A DNA stretch of 37,596 nucleotides, from the NCBI GenBank assembly GCA_964544865.1, contig CAZJDV010000014.1:1-37596 (forward strand). Reading direction: 5' to 3'. Made by a program: the position numbers and the translations under genes. Below the pieces are notes generated by a model. That model had not been told where the DNA came from, did no database searches, and saw only the letters and a list, made by a program, of their open reading frames with translations. Every line of letters starts with the position of its first letter. The stretch's first letter is position 1. The stretch comes from CAZJDV01 sp964544865. GTDB lineage: Bacteria > Chloroflexota > Dehalococcoidia > Lucifugimonadales > CAJWER01. This document shows positions 15,143-23,536 of the stretch, in pieces.

Positions 15143-16132
15143 TCAACGGACCTTTTCCAGCCGCGTCGTGATGTACTGCTCGATCTCCTCTTTTATTCCT
15201 TCGCCCAGGCACGTCACCGACGGCACAGTGCCGATGAGCTCCACGTCGGCCTCGTACGCCCCAACCCTGGCGTCATTCGGGGCCAGAAATTCGATGCGGA
15301 CCTTCGCGCTGCGGCTTCCATTGCCCGACGGTGTCACGCGGCTGGTCACGGGACGGGCCGTCAGGTCCCAGCCCTCGAGCATAAGGACCTCGCGCTCCGC
15401 GACCTGTTCGAACGGTGTATCGAGGCCGACCCAGCCACGGTAGAACGGCCTCATCTCCGAGGCCGGACGGTCTCGGAAGACCAGCGTGTCGAGCTGGTCA
15501 GGACCGATGCGAACCCAGTTGCGGCCCTCGGGGAGGTCGACGAGATTCGGAGCCAGACGGTGTCCTCCAAGGTGACTCGTCCTCCAGACGCGCAGCCGCC
15601 CGTCGAGCCGCGGGGCATACTCGTGCCGGAGAATGCGATAGATCGGGTAGCCGAAAGAGGGGCAGCAGACATCCCTGGTCCCGTGCGTGCACACCAGCAT
15701 CTCCCTTACGCCCTCGCTATCTTCCCGATAGCCGTCGAGGGATTCCATCTCCCCGGACTGGTCGAGGAGTGCTCGCACCAGATCGCCCACCAGCTCGGAG
15801 GGAACCAGATAGTCCCGTTTGAGAAATCTGGCAAACGGGCGAGGTGGCCTCGAAAATAGCATGATCCTGGTGTGTCCGGGCGACGAGTACTCGGCGTCCC
15901 GCACGACGCACTGAAGCCTTACGGAATGCCCCTGGGTTTCCGCCAGGGCCAGGGCGGACGCGACCTCGGCGGGGAATTTCTTCGACTCGATGACGTCATT
16001 GGTCCAGGGCTTTTCCAGCTCGACGACCAGGCAACGCTCCCAGCTTGGCGCGGAGCCACCCGGGTCCTCTCCCTGGGCGCGAGAGTATACAGAGCAGAGT
16101 TGACCCTTGATGCGGGCTGGTGCAGCGGACAA
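15143..16132 (-). CDS. Sucrase/ferredoxin-like family protein
   Basis: A 329-aa protein of the Suc_Fer-like family, a thioredoxin-fold ferredoxin-like group. The typical cysteine region is CTHGTRDVCCPSFG, followed about 35 residues later by RTSHLGGHRLAPNLVDLPEG, the family's HxGGH motif. An N-terminal cysteine (GQLCSVYSRAQGED) is also conserved. These residues are thought to hold a [2Fe-2S] cluster; the biochemical role is not established. TTG 16132 is chosen because it is preceded by AGGAG at 8 nt. Its position beside an iron importer and regulator is consistent with an iron-sulphur protein, but it has its own promoter and no regulator site that I can identify. Confidence 0.85.
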   Translation of the reverse strand: MSAAPARIKGQLCSVYSRAQGEDPGGSAPSWERCLVVELEKPWTNDVIESKKFPAEVASALALAETQGHSVRLQCVVRDAEYSSPGHTRIMLFSRPPRPFARFLKRDYLVPSELVGDLVRALLDQSGEMESLDGYREDSEGVREMLVCTHGTRDVCCPSFGYPIYRILRHEYAPRLDGRLRVWRTSHLGGHRLAPNLVDLPEGRNWVRIGPDQLDTLVFRDRPASEMRPFYRGWVGLDTPFEQVAEREVLMLEGWDLTARPVTSRVTPSGNGSRSAKVRIEFLAPNDARVGAYEADVELIGTVPSVTCLGEGIKEEIEQYITTRLEKVR

Positions 16133-16192
16133 GATGTGTACTCCTGGTTGTGGGGTCTCGCCATTGCACTGGTGGCGTTGGCCGATACCTAA

Positions 16193-16221
16193 GTTTTAGC
16201 GGTGCAGGGCGGTTGTGTCAA
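16193..16221 (-). promoter_or_regulatory. Promoter of the sucrase/ferredoxin-like gene
   Basis: On the minus strand, TTGACA (16221-16216) is perfect and TAAAAC (16198-16193) matches 4 of 6, with a 17-bp spacer. The predicted leader is about 54 nt. The double-hairpin repeat lies upstream of this promoter and so outside the transcript. Confidence 0.55.
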
Positions 16222-16341
16222 TGAAAACGCCGCCGCGAGAGCCGCAGCGGGAAGGGCGACAGGCCGTTTTCATGGCCCAAGAAACATTCTCATAGCACGA
16301 GTTGGCATTTTCCACCTCCGCAACCCTGGGGGGGTCTTAGT

Positions 16342-16397
16342 CTGGGGGCTCGTCCCCAGGCCCCTTGCTAGAGGGAGTGTTCCCCTCTGGGCTCCCC
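16342..16397. repeat. Double-hairpin GC-rich repeat, copy 2
   Basis: Elements are in the same order as copy 1 at 9069-9121: CTGGGG paired with CCCCAG (16354-16359), then AGAGGGA paired with TCCCCTCT with one bulged base (about 16370-16388), then GGGCTCCCCC. The stem sequences are conserved while the loops and linker differ, as expected for a structured dispersed repeat. Like copy 1 it sits between divergently transcribed genes. Confidence 0.6.
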
Positions 16398-16410
16398 CTT
16401 GAGAAATCTC

Positions 16411-16456
16411 AAAAAAAAATTTCTTAGCGTGCTCGCATCCGAAATCGTAGCACGCT
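16411..16456 (-). terminator. Minus-strand terminator-like hairpin with T-run
   Basis: AGCGTGCT (16426-16433) and AGCACGCT (16449-16456) form a perfect 8-bp stem with a 15-nt loop. Read on the minus strand, the stem is followed by a run of nine T. No annotated minus-strand gene ends here, so this is either unrelated to termination, a relic, or the end of an unannotated minus-strand RNA. Confidence 0.35.
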
Positions 16457-16485
16457 GACACTTCGATGCCAACTTGAGCGGCTGG

Positions 16486-16514
16486 TTGATGTCTCGCCCG
16501 CGAGGAACTATCCT
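16486..16514 (+). promoter_or_regulatory. Promoter of the tandem epimerase-family genes
   Basis: TTGATG (16486-16491) and TATCCT (16509-16514) are spaced by 17 bp. The start would be near 16521, which excludes the ATG at 16515 and supports the GTG at 16542. Confidence 0.45.
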
Positions 16515-16541
16515 ATGGGATCATCCGAAATGGAGCTATAT

Positions 16542-17273
16542 GTGAAAATCCTGATCACCGGCGGGTCTTTTCTACTCCCACAGAGGCTGGCCGCGGCGCT
16601 GGCCGGCAACCACGATGTCGTGCTAACGGCCCGGAGCGAGCTTGACGCAGACGCGCTGGGCCACGAATTCCTGCGCTCGGACCTGGGCCACGACGATGCC
16701 ACCAACGAGCTGGTAAGGGGGATGGACGCCATCGTACACTCGGGCCAGACCGACGAGGACGACAGCGAGTCCGAGCGTCTCGACGTCGCGATGCGGTGCA
16801 CGTACAACCTGCTCATGGCTGTTGCGGCGGAGCGCGTCGCTCGCGTGATATACCTTGGCTCGCTAGGCATCCTGGGAAAGTACGACGAGGACATGACAGT
16901 CACCGAGCGATGGCGGCCCGTGCCGACGACCGATATCTCAGACATGTGCTACCACCTGGGCGAGTTTGTGTGCAGGGAGTTCGGTCGCGAGCGAAAGGCG
17001 AGCGTGGTCTGTTTGAGGCTGGGCGATCTGGTGTGGGACGGCGGCGATCCAGGAGAGGCGAACTCCTCGGCGCTCTACCTCGACGACGCCGTCCAGGCGG
17101 TGGAGAAGGCCCTGTCGGCGGGCGAGCACGGGGCCGGTCCAGCGGCAAGGTCGCAGGCCCTTGGCAAGCCCAGCTGGAATATATTCCACATCCAGTCCTC
17201 CGTGCCCAAAGCCAGGTTCGCGACCGGGGCCGCCGAGACGCATCTCGGGTACTCACCCGCAGCCCGTAGCTGA
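16542..17273 (+). CDS. NAD-dependent epimerase/dehydratase-family protein with degenerate motifs
   Basis: A 243-aa extended SDR-like protein. It begins VKILITGGSFLLPQRLAAAL, so the usual GxxGxxG dinucleotide loop is not intact. RVIYLGSLGILGKYDED and ERWRPVPTTD match the family's central strand and substrate region. Where the active-site YxxxK is expected the sequence reads CYHLGEF, with glutamate in place of lysine. It may therefore be non-catalytic or use the fold differently. GTG 16542 is chosen because GGAG precedes it by 6 nt, the predicted promoter ends at 16514, and the next gene also starts VK(V/I)LI; ATG 16530 is an alternative. The downstream paralogue lies 9 bp away, suggesting joint function. 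Confidence 0.78.
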   Translation: MKILITGGSFLLPQRLAAALAGNHDVVLTARSELDADALGHEFLRSDLGHDDATNELVRGMDAIVHSGQTDEDDSESERLDVAMRCTYNLLMAVAAERVARVIYLGSLGILGKYDEDMTVTERWRPVPTTDISDMCYHLGEFVCREFGRERKASVVCLRLGDLVWDGGDPGEANSSALYLDDAVQAVEKALSAGEHGAGPAARSQALGKPSWNIFHIQSSVPKARFATGAAETHLGYSPAARS

Positions 17274-17282
17274 AGGACAAAC

Positions 17283-18017
17283 GTGAAAGTACTGATTCTC
17301 GGCGCCAACGGTATGCTCGGGCCCTTTGTCGTCAATGCGCTTGAAGCGGACCACACGCTGCGACTGACCGACGTCAAGGATTTCGAGGACTCCCGCCATG
17401 AGTACTTCAAGCTGGATGTCTCGGACCTCGACGCGGTGGTGGACGCAGCCGAGGGCATGGACGCCATCGTCAATTTGTCGGTGCTTAGGTCACACCGCCA
17501 GATCGCCTTTGACGTGAACGCACGAGGCGCCTACAACGCGATGGCGGCGGCCGTCCGGCATAGTATACCGCGTGTGATAAACACCGGACCTCATTTCACG
17601 ATCGCGGGGCCCACGTACGAGGACATCGACTACCGCATTGGCCCCGACGCCCCCTCGGCTTCGGGCACCTACCTCTACGCGCTGACAAAGTCGCTCGGCC
17701 AGGAGATCAGCAGCGTATTCGGGGAGAACCACGACGTCCACGTGCTCACGTTGTTGTTCTACAACTTCCGCGATCCCGACGACCACTCATCGGACGGCCA
17801 GGATGTCACACCCTACGCCGTAAGCTGGGAGGACGCGGGCCGGGCGTTCTCGCTCGCCCTGACCGTCGGCCTGGACACGCTGCCTTCGCGCCGCGAGGTC
17901 TTCTACATCTTCACCGACCTTCCGCACGAGAAGTTCTCCAACGAGAAGGCCAAGCGGGTTCTCGGCTGGCAGCCCCAGGACCGGCTAGAGCACCTGTGGC
18001 GAAAAAGCTCACGGTAG
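17283..18017 (+). CDS. NAD-dependent epimerase/dehydratase (extended SDR)
   Basis: A 244-aa Rossmann-fold enzyme, probably cytoplasmic. It has an intact nucleotide-binding loop (VLILGANGMLGPFVVNAL) and an intact active-site pair in LYALTKSLGQE (YxxxK). The conserved stretch DAIVNLSVLRSHRQIAFDVNAR and a C-terminal WQPQDRLEHL agree with nucleotide-sugar epimerases, but the protein is shorter than the ~310-330 aa usual for GalE-type enzymes, so the substrate is open. GTG 17283 starts 9 bp after the first paralogue. It converges with proS across 31 bp. Confidence 0.85.
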   Translation: MKVLILGANGMLGPFVVNALEADHTLRLTDVKDFEDSRHEYFKLDVSDLDAVVDAAEGMDAIVNLSVLRSHRQIAFDVNARGAYNAMAAAVRHSIPRVINTGPHFTIAGPTYEDIDYRIGPDAPSASGTYLYALTKSLGQEISSVFGENHDVHVLTLLFYNFRDPDDHSSDGQDVTPYAVSWEDAGRAFSLALTVGLDTLPSRREVFYIFTDLPHEKFSNEKAKRVLGWQPQDRLEHLWRKSSR

Positions 18018-18048
18018 CGTCGTTCACCGGGCGACGGCGAGGACGCGC

Positions 18049-19746
18049 CTAAGGAGCCAGCAGCTCCTTGATACGTCCAACCGCGTCTCCCAGTGGCGCC
18101 TTGACCGCCTCGCTCTCGGACCGCCGCTTTATCTCCACGGCGTCCTCGCGCAGGCTGCGCGGGCTGACGACCACGCGCACAGGGAGCCCGAGCAGGTCCG
18201 CGTCGCTGAACTTGACTCCCGCGGCTGCCTCGCGGTCGTCGAACAGTACCTCCACGCCCGCGTCCCGCAGGGCTCCGTAAAGGGCTTCCGCGGCCTGGGA
18301 AACGTCCTCTCGCTCCACGTTTAGCGCCGTGATCCAGACCTGGTATGGCGCTATTGAGGAGGGCAGGACCATGCCGTGCTCGTCGTGGTTCTGCTCGATG
18401 GCCGCCGCTAGAAGGCGGCCTATCCCGATGCCGTAGCACCCCATGACAATAGGGTTCTGCTTACCGTTTTCGTCGGGGAATCGCGCCCCGAGCGACTCGG
18501 AGTAGCGGGTACCGAGCTTGAAGACATGGCCGACCTCGATTCCACGCTGGGCGACCAGGGCCGAGCCGCAATTGGGGCAGGCGTAACCCTCTTGGGCCAG
18601 CGCGATGTCGGTGAAAATGTCCACCTGGAAATCGCGGGGATGGTTGACGTTGAGGAGGTGGTAGTCCTGTTTGTTCGCGCCCGCCACGAAGTTGGAGCCC
18701 AGCTCGATCGAGTCGTCCGCCACCACCTTGATTCCGGCCAGCCCCACCGGAGAGGCGGAGCCGGCGACGAGCCCCGCCGTCTCGACCTCCACCGACGTCG
18801 CGAGCCTCAACGCCGCGCCGCCGAGGGCATTACGCAGCTTGGTTTCGTTGACATCCAGGTCGCCGCGGATGGCGACCACTACGACCTCGTTCTCCACGAA
18901 GTAGAAGACCGCTTTTATGGTCTTGGTCGTGGGAACATGCAACATGTCGGCAAGCTGCTCTATGGTCTTGACTCCGGGGGTGTGGACCTCTTCGAGCGCG
19001 CCGAGGGCTTCGACGTCCTGCTCGGGTTTGACGAAGGACGCCCTCTCGACGTTGGCTGCGTAGCCGCACTGCTCGCAGAGCAGCACGGTGTCTTCGCCCG
19101 CCTCGGCCAGCAGCACGAACTCCTGGGAGTCCTTGCCGCCGATGGTCCCGCTGTCCGCCTCCACCACGATGGCCGCGAGTCCGCATCGCTTGAATATGTT
19201 CTTGTACGCGCGGACCATCGCCTGATAGCTAAGATCGAGGCCCTCCTCGTCGACATCGAAGCTGTAGGCGTCCTTCATGTCGAACTCGCGGACGCGCAGC
19301 AGGCCGCCTCTGGGCCGCGGCTCGTCCCGGAACTTGGTCTGTATCTGATAAAGGATGAGCGGAAGGTCTCGATAGCTATTGACATTGCTCTTGACCATCG
19401 TGGTCAGGAGCTCTTCGTGGGTGGGCGCCAGGACCAGCTCGCGCTCGCCGCGGTCCTCGAGTCGAAACATGTCCGGGCCGTATTCCGCGTCGCGCCCGGA
19501 GGTTTTCCACAGCTCGCGGGGCTGAAGGACCGACATGCGCAACTCCTGCCCGCCGGCATCGTCCATCTCCTCGCGGATGATCTGCTCCACCTTGCGAAGG
19601 GAACGCCAGCCCAGAGGCATATAGCTATACAACCCCGTTGCGACCTGGTGGATCATGCCCGCGCGCTGCATGAGGCGGTGGCTGGCCAGCGTCGCCTCGG
19701 TGGGGTCGTCGCGGAGGGTCTTTCCAAAGAGCTTCGAAAGTCGCAA
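18049..19746 (-). CDS. proS: Prolyl-tRNA synthetase
   Basis: A class II aminoacyl-tRNA synthetase that charges tRNA-Pro, 565 aa, the bacterial type with a cis-editing domain. Motif 2 is in KFRDEPRPRGGLLRVREFDMKDAYSF and the proline-binding PTHEE is intact. The insertion from about residue 225 to 385 is the YbaK-like editing domain (TTKTIKAVFYFVE and a conserved lysine). Two CxxC pairs are visible, LLCEQCGYAAN and YACPNCGSAL. Motif 3 is in GCYGIGIGRLLAAAIEQ. The anticodon-binding domain is at the end. It is the last gene of the long minus-strand block, separated from ispG by 215 bp, so it may also have its own promoter. Confidence 0.95.
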   Translation of the reverse strand: MRLSKLFGKTLRDDPTEATLASHRLMQRAGMIHQVATGLYSYMPLGWRSLRKVEQIIREEMDDAGGQELRMSVLQPRELWKTSGRDAEYGPDMFRLEDRGERELVLAPTHEELLTTMVKSNVNSYRDLPLILYQIQTKFRDEPRPRGGLLRVREFDMKDAYSFDVDEEGLDLSYQAMVRAYKNIFKRCGLAAIVVEADSGTIGGKDSQEFVLLAEAGEDTVLLCEQCGYAANVERASFVKPEQDVEALGALEEVHTPGVKTIEQLADMLHVPTTKTIKAVFYFVENEVVVVAIRGDLDVNETKLRNALGGAALRLATSVEVETAGLVAGSASPVGLAGIKVVADDSIELGSNFVAGANKQDYHLLNVNHPRDFQVDIFTDIALAQEGYACPNCGSALVAQRGIEVGHVFKLGTRYSESLGARFPDENGKQNPIVMGCYGIGIGRLLAAAIEQNHDEHGMVLPSSIAPYQVWITALNVEREDVSQAAEALYGALRDAGVEVLFDDREAAAGVKFSDADLLGLPVRVVVSPRSLREDAVEIKRRSESEAVKAPLGDAVGRIKELLAP

Positions 19747-19961
19747 TTGTCGGTTACCTCGTTGATGGATTCAAGAGCATGAAAGCGGTTGCGGGGAAAA
19801 GCTTGGAATTGTCCATCATAGCCGTCGCGTTCGCAAGAGCGCATGGGGTCACTTGCGGGAGCGCTTCACGATCGGCGCCCAGACGGGCAGGGATGTGCGG
19901 CGCCGCATGGCTCGACGCCTGGCCCGCGGGAGGGTGTCGCCGGCATCGGTCGATAGGTAAA
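19747..19961. other. Spacer between ispG and proS
   Basis: It is noncoding as far as I can see. On the minus strand, just after the ispG stop, a short Arg-rich frame exists, ending in a basic stretch, but it has no convincing start or ribosome-binding site. No clear promoter or terminator was found. Confidence 0.3.
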
Positions 19962-21149
19962 TCAGTCCTGTGGCCGTTCCGCCGCCGCGGCCTGCGCGTT
20001 CACGGGTGGGGCGATCTCGGCCTCGGCCTTCTCGATCTCTTCCATCAGGGCAGACAGCATGTCGTCCTCGGCCACGATGCGCACCTTGCGCCCCTTGCGG
20101 AATATCACGGCGCGGCCCACGCCGGCGGCGATTCCCACGTCGGCGTCCTTCGCCTCGCCGGGGCCGTTGACCTCGCAGCCCATCACCGCGACCTTGATGG
20201 GGGTCTTGGTCTTTCTAAGCAGGTCGCCCACAGTGTTTGCCAGCTTGCGGACGTCCACGTCGGCGCGTCCGCAGCTCGGACACGCCACCAGGACGGCGCC
20301 CTCCTTGCGCAACTCCATCGACTTGAGGATCTCGAAGCCGGTGGAGACCTCCTCGCGCGGGTCGTCACTCAGGGATACCCTGATGGTGTCGCCAATGCCG
20401 TCGTAGAGAAGGATCCCCAGGCCAATGGCGCTGCGGACGCTCCCGGACCTGGCGGTGCCGGCCTCGGTGATGCCCAAGTGCAGGGGATAGGGCACCAGCC
20501 CTGCCATGCGCCGATAAGCCTCGACGGTGGTGTCGATGTCGAACGCCTTGAGCGAGATCTTGATGAGGTCGAAATCCAGGTCTTCCAGGATACCGATCTC
20601 CCAGATGCCGGTGTCCACCATGTGGTCTACGACCGTGTACCGGCCCGATGAGCCGGCCTCGACCTTGGGAAGCTCGTTGACCCCGTCGGTGTGCCTGGAT
20701 AGTCCGCCGGTCATGCCGATCTTTCCGACGGGCGGAAGGCTGCCGAAGTTGACGCCGATGCGGATGGGCACCTGCCGGGCCCGGGCCTCGCGAACGATGG
20801 ACTCCACCTTCGAGCGGTCCCGGATGTTGCCGGGGTTCAGGCGCAGGCAGTCGGCGCCGCTTTTCAGGGCCTCCAGCGCGAGCTGATAGTGGAAATGGAT
20901 GTCCGCTATCAGGGGAATACTGGTCTGGGATTTGATCCCGGCGAGCGCCTTTGCCGCCTCCATGTCAGGCACGGCGCAGCGAATGATCTCGCAGCCCGCC
21001 TCCTCCAAGCCCCGGATCTGCTCGACGGTCGCGGCCACATCGCGGGTGTCGGTCTTGGTCATGGACTGGACGGTTATGGGTGCGTCGCCACCGACCTTTA
21101 CGCCGCCGACCTGAATTTGCTTCGAGATGCGCCTTTTGTTTGGCATCAT
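19962..21149 (-). CDS. ispG: 4-hydroxy-3-methylbut-2-enyl-diphosphate synthase
   Basis: An iron-sulphur enzyme of the MEP isoprenoid pathway converting MEcPP to HMBPP; 395 aa. The N-terminal TIM barrel is recognised by APITVQSMTKTDTRD and LIADIHFHYQLAL. The [4Fe-4S] ligands lie in VACPSCGRADVD (CxxC) and VMGCEVNGPGEAKDADVG (third Cys and a downstream Glu). The last 25 residues are an Ala/Glu-rich extension. Two consecutive ATGs at 21149 and 21146 are possible starts. It lies 53 bp downstream of rseP and in the same operon as dxr, so two MEP enzymes are co-encoded. Confidence 0.96.
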   Translation of the reverse strand: MMPNKRRISKQIQVGGVKVGGDAPITVQSMTKTDTRDVAATVEQIRGLEEAGCEIIRCAVPDMEAAKALAGIKSQTSIPLIADIHFHYQLALEALKSGADCLRLNPGNIRDRSKVESIVREARARQVPIRIGVNFGSLPPVGKIGMTGGLSRHTDGVNELPKVEAGSSGRYTVVDHMVDTGIWEIGILEDLDFDLIKISLKAFDIDTTVEAYRRMAGLVPYPLHLGITEAGTARSGSVRSAIGLGILLYDGIGDTIRVSLSDDPREEVSTGFEILKSMELRKEGAVLVACPSCGRADVDVRKLANTVGDLLRKTKTPIKVAVMGCEVNGPGEAKDADVGIAAGVGRAVIFRKGRKVRIVAEDDMLSALMEEIEKAEAEIAPPVNAQAAAAERPQD

Positions 21150-21202
21150 ATCTTAGTACCGCCGTGTCCTTTGCTAGAGCGCCTCATCGCCGGCCCAGGA
21201 CT

Positions 21203-22402
21203 CTACCTCAGGAAACTCTCGCCGTTCATTATCTTTATTATGTCGAAGTATGTGACGACCACGATCAGGCCGATGAGCACGACGAAACCCACCAGGTGCA
21301 CCAGCCCCTCTTTCTGAGGCGATATGCGTTTGCCCCGCCGGACCCACTCTATGACGACGAAGGCGAAGCGGCCGCCGTCGAGGGCCGGGAAGGGGAGCAT
21401 GTTGATGATGGCCAGGCTGATGCTGAGGACGGCCGCCAGTTGAAAGACCCACGAGACGCCCAGTTGCTCGACGACTTCGCCCGTCGCCTTGGCGATTCCC
21501 ACCGGTCCCGCTATGCCGGGGTTGGAGCCGGTGGAGATACTGTCGCTGATGCCCTCCCTGGTAAAGGCAAGCACGGACCAGACCGTCTCAATCGATTTTG
21601 GAACGGCCTTCCAAATGGGGTCGGAAACCTGGTCGTACTTGGGGTTGACCAGGCCGATCATCACTCCAATGGCTCCCTGGGTCATCGTGTCGCCGACACT
21701 GAGGTCTCTGTTGTACTTTCGCGCGTCGCTCAGCGAGACCTGGGTCTTGGCATCGGTGACCTCTTCGACGACCTCCAGCAACGGGGGGCGGTCTCGTGGT
21801 TGCACCAGCACGGTGTCAAAGGTGGCGAACTCGGGTGACGTGCTCAGGCCAGTGACCCTGCTGGCGCGTCTCAGGCTCAGCTCTATCACCTGGCCGCTCT
21901 TGTCCTTGACGGCATCGATAAGCTCGGTGGGTGAGATGACCGGATCGCCGTCGACGCTAATGATCATGTCGCTGGGCCTCAGCCCCACGCTTTCGGCGGG
22001 CGAGCCGGGGGCGACCCCGGTGACCAGGACCGCGCCTCCCACGAGCGAGTCGTGGGGTAGCATGAGCAGCACGGTGAAGATCACGATCGGCAGGATGACG
22101 TTCATGAAGGAGCCGGCCGCCAGGACTGTTAGACGTTTGTATACGCTCTGGCGGGCGAAGCTCTCGGGGTCGGTCGGGTCTTCCTCGCCCACCATGCGGA
22201 CGAATCCGCCCATGGGTATTAGATTGATCGAATAGATAGTACCACGGAAGGGGATACCGTAGATTCGCGGCGGGAATCCGAACCCGAACTCCGTCACTTT
22301 GATGCGGAACAGTTTGGCCGTGGCGAAGTGGCCAAGCTCGTGCACGAAGATAAGGGACGCGAGTACCGGAAATATAAGCAGCCAGTTCGGCAGATCGAAC
22401 AT
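21203..22402 (-). CDS. rseP: RIP metalloprotease RseP (site-2 protease)
   Basis: A zinc intramembrane protease of 399 aa that cleaves regulatory proteins within the membrane. The active-site HELGH is in the first membrane segment (FVHELGHFATAKLF), and the second ligand motif is NMLPFPALDGGR near the C-terminus. One PDZ-like domain is visible (VAPGSPAESVGLRPSDMI). Membrane segments are at the N-terminus, after the PDZ-preceding loop (FMNVILPIVIFTVLLML) and twice near the C-terminus. ATG 22402 follows the dxr stop by 3 bp, with AAAGG directly before the start. Its partner anti-sigma factor is not in the window. Confidence 0.95.
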   Translation of the reverse strand: MFDLPNWLLIFPVLASLIFVHELGHFATAKLFRIKVTEFGFGFPPRIYGIPFRGTIYSINLIPMGGFVRMVGEEDPTDPESFARQSVYKRLTVLAAGSFMNVILPIVIFTVLLMLPHDSLVGGAVLVTGVAPGSPAESVGLRPSDMIISVDGDPVISPTELIDAVKDKSGQVIELSLRRASRVTGLSTSPEFATFDTVLVQPRDRPPLLEVVEEVTDAKTQVSLSDARKYNRDLSVGDTMTQGAIGVMIGLVNPKYDQVSDPIWKAVPKSIETVWSVLAFTREGISDSISTGSNPGIAGPVGIAKATGEVVEQLGVSWVFQLAAVLSISLAIINMLPFPALDGGRFAFVVIEWVRRGKRISPQKEGLVHLVGFVVLIGLIVVVTYFDIIKIMNGESFLR

Positions 22403-22405
22403 CCT

Positions 22406-23536
22406 TTAGCCCTCCACGAGCTTCAGCACCTGGCTTCTCGCCCACCGGGAGGCCGTCAGGGCGTCCCCGGGCGTGGGGTCCATGACCGGAGCGTGGGCGC
22501 TCAGCGCCTCTTCGATTACCGTGGGAATCTCAGGGAACCCGATTCGCTCAGACAAGAACAGCTCGACGGCCATCTCATCGGCGCCGCACAGCGCCGCCGG
22601 CCACGTCCCCTCCCGCCGCGCCACGTCCATGGCCAGCCGGAAGCACGGGTAGCGCTCGGAGTTCATCTCATCGAATGTCAGCGCCCCGGCGCCCACGGGG
22701 TCGAACCTCGCGATGCTCTCGTTGAATACCCTGTCGGGGTAGAACAGGGCATACTGAATCGGCAGGCGCATGTCGGGGGGGCTTATCTGCGCCTTCACCG
22801 ACCCGTCAACGAATTCCACCATCGAGTGGATGTAGCTCTGCGGGTGGATCACCACCTGGATGTCGTCCCACGGCACGTCGAACAGGTAGTGGGCCTCGAT
22901 CACCTCGAATGCCTTGTTCATGAGCGTCGCCGAGTCGACTGTGATCTTCGGTCCCATCTTCCAGGTCGGATGCCGCAGGGCCTGGGCGGGTGTGACGTCC
23001 GCCAGCTCGGAGGGGTCCAGGTCGCGGAAGGCCCCTCCCGATGCGGTGATTATCAGCCGGGAGACCGTCGTGTCTTCGCCCCTGAGGCACTGCCAGATGG
23101 CGCTGGGCTCGCTGTCCAGGGGAAGTAGTCCCACTCCGTGCTCCCGCGCCATGGCGGTCAGGAGCCTGCCGGACATTATGAGGGACTCTTTATTGGCCAG
23201 CGCCACGCTCTTGCCCGCCTCGATGGCGGCGATGGTCGGGCCCAGCGCGACATCGCCGACCGTGGCGGTGACGACCAGGTCCACGCCGGGATCACGGACC
23301 ATGTCCTCCATGCTGCTTTCGAGACCGCCGTTGTAGAATATGGCGGCCTTCTCTTCGTCCGTCCCCTCACAGCAGACGAGCTTTGCGTGAAACTCCCTGG
23401 CCTGGGTTTCCAGGAGCTTCAGGCTCCTGTGGGCGGCCAGGCCCACGACGTTGAAATCGTCTGGAAACGACCGTACGATCTCCAGCGTTTGGGTACCGAC
23501 CGAGCCCGTCGAGCCCAGTATGACAAGACCCTTCAT
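22406..23536 (-). CDS. dxr: 1-deoxy-D-xylulose-5-phosphate reductoisomerase
   Basis: The second enzyme of the MEP pathway, reducing DXP to MEP with NADPH; 376 aa. NADPH-binding motif GSTGSVGTQTLEI; metal and substrate motif LLPLDSEPSAIWQCL (usually DSEHNAIFQ, so two residues differ); the substrate loop ASGGAFRD; and HPTWKMGPKITVDSATLMNK, the family signature. ATG 23536 is preferred because it overlaps the cdsA TGA by 4 bp and gives the usual N-terminus; an upstream ATG at 23548 lies inside cdsA. It is also called ispC. Confidence 0.96.
   Translation of the reverse strand: MKGLVILGSTGSVGTQTLEIVRSFPDDFNVVGLAAHRSLKLLETQAREFHAKLVCCEGTDEEKAAIFYNGGLESSMEDMVRDPGVDLVVTATVGDVALGPTIAAIEAGKSVALANKESLIMSGRLLTAMAREHGVGLLPLDSEPSAIWQCLRGEDTTVSRLIITASGGAFRDLDPSELADVTPAQALRHPTWKMGPKITVDSATLMNKAFEVIEAHYLFDVPWDDIQVVIHPQSYIHSMVEFVDGSVKAQISPPDMRLPIQYALFYPDRVFNESIARFDPVGAGALTFDEMNSERYPCFRLAMDVARREGTWPAALCGADEMAVELFLSERIGFPEIPTVIEEALSAHAPVMDPTPGDALTASRWARSQVLKLVEG

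Noticed and set aside
18526..19782. 418-aa plus-strand open frame within proS
   Set aside because: A complementary shadow of proS; no family motif or ribosome-binding site.
19779..20651. 290-aa plus-strand frame across the ispG-proS spacer
   Set aside because: It overlaps the ispG 3' half antisense and has no recognised domain; treated as a shadow.
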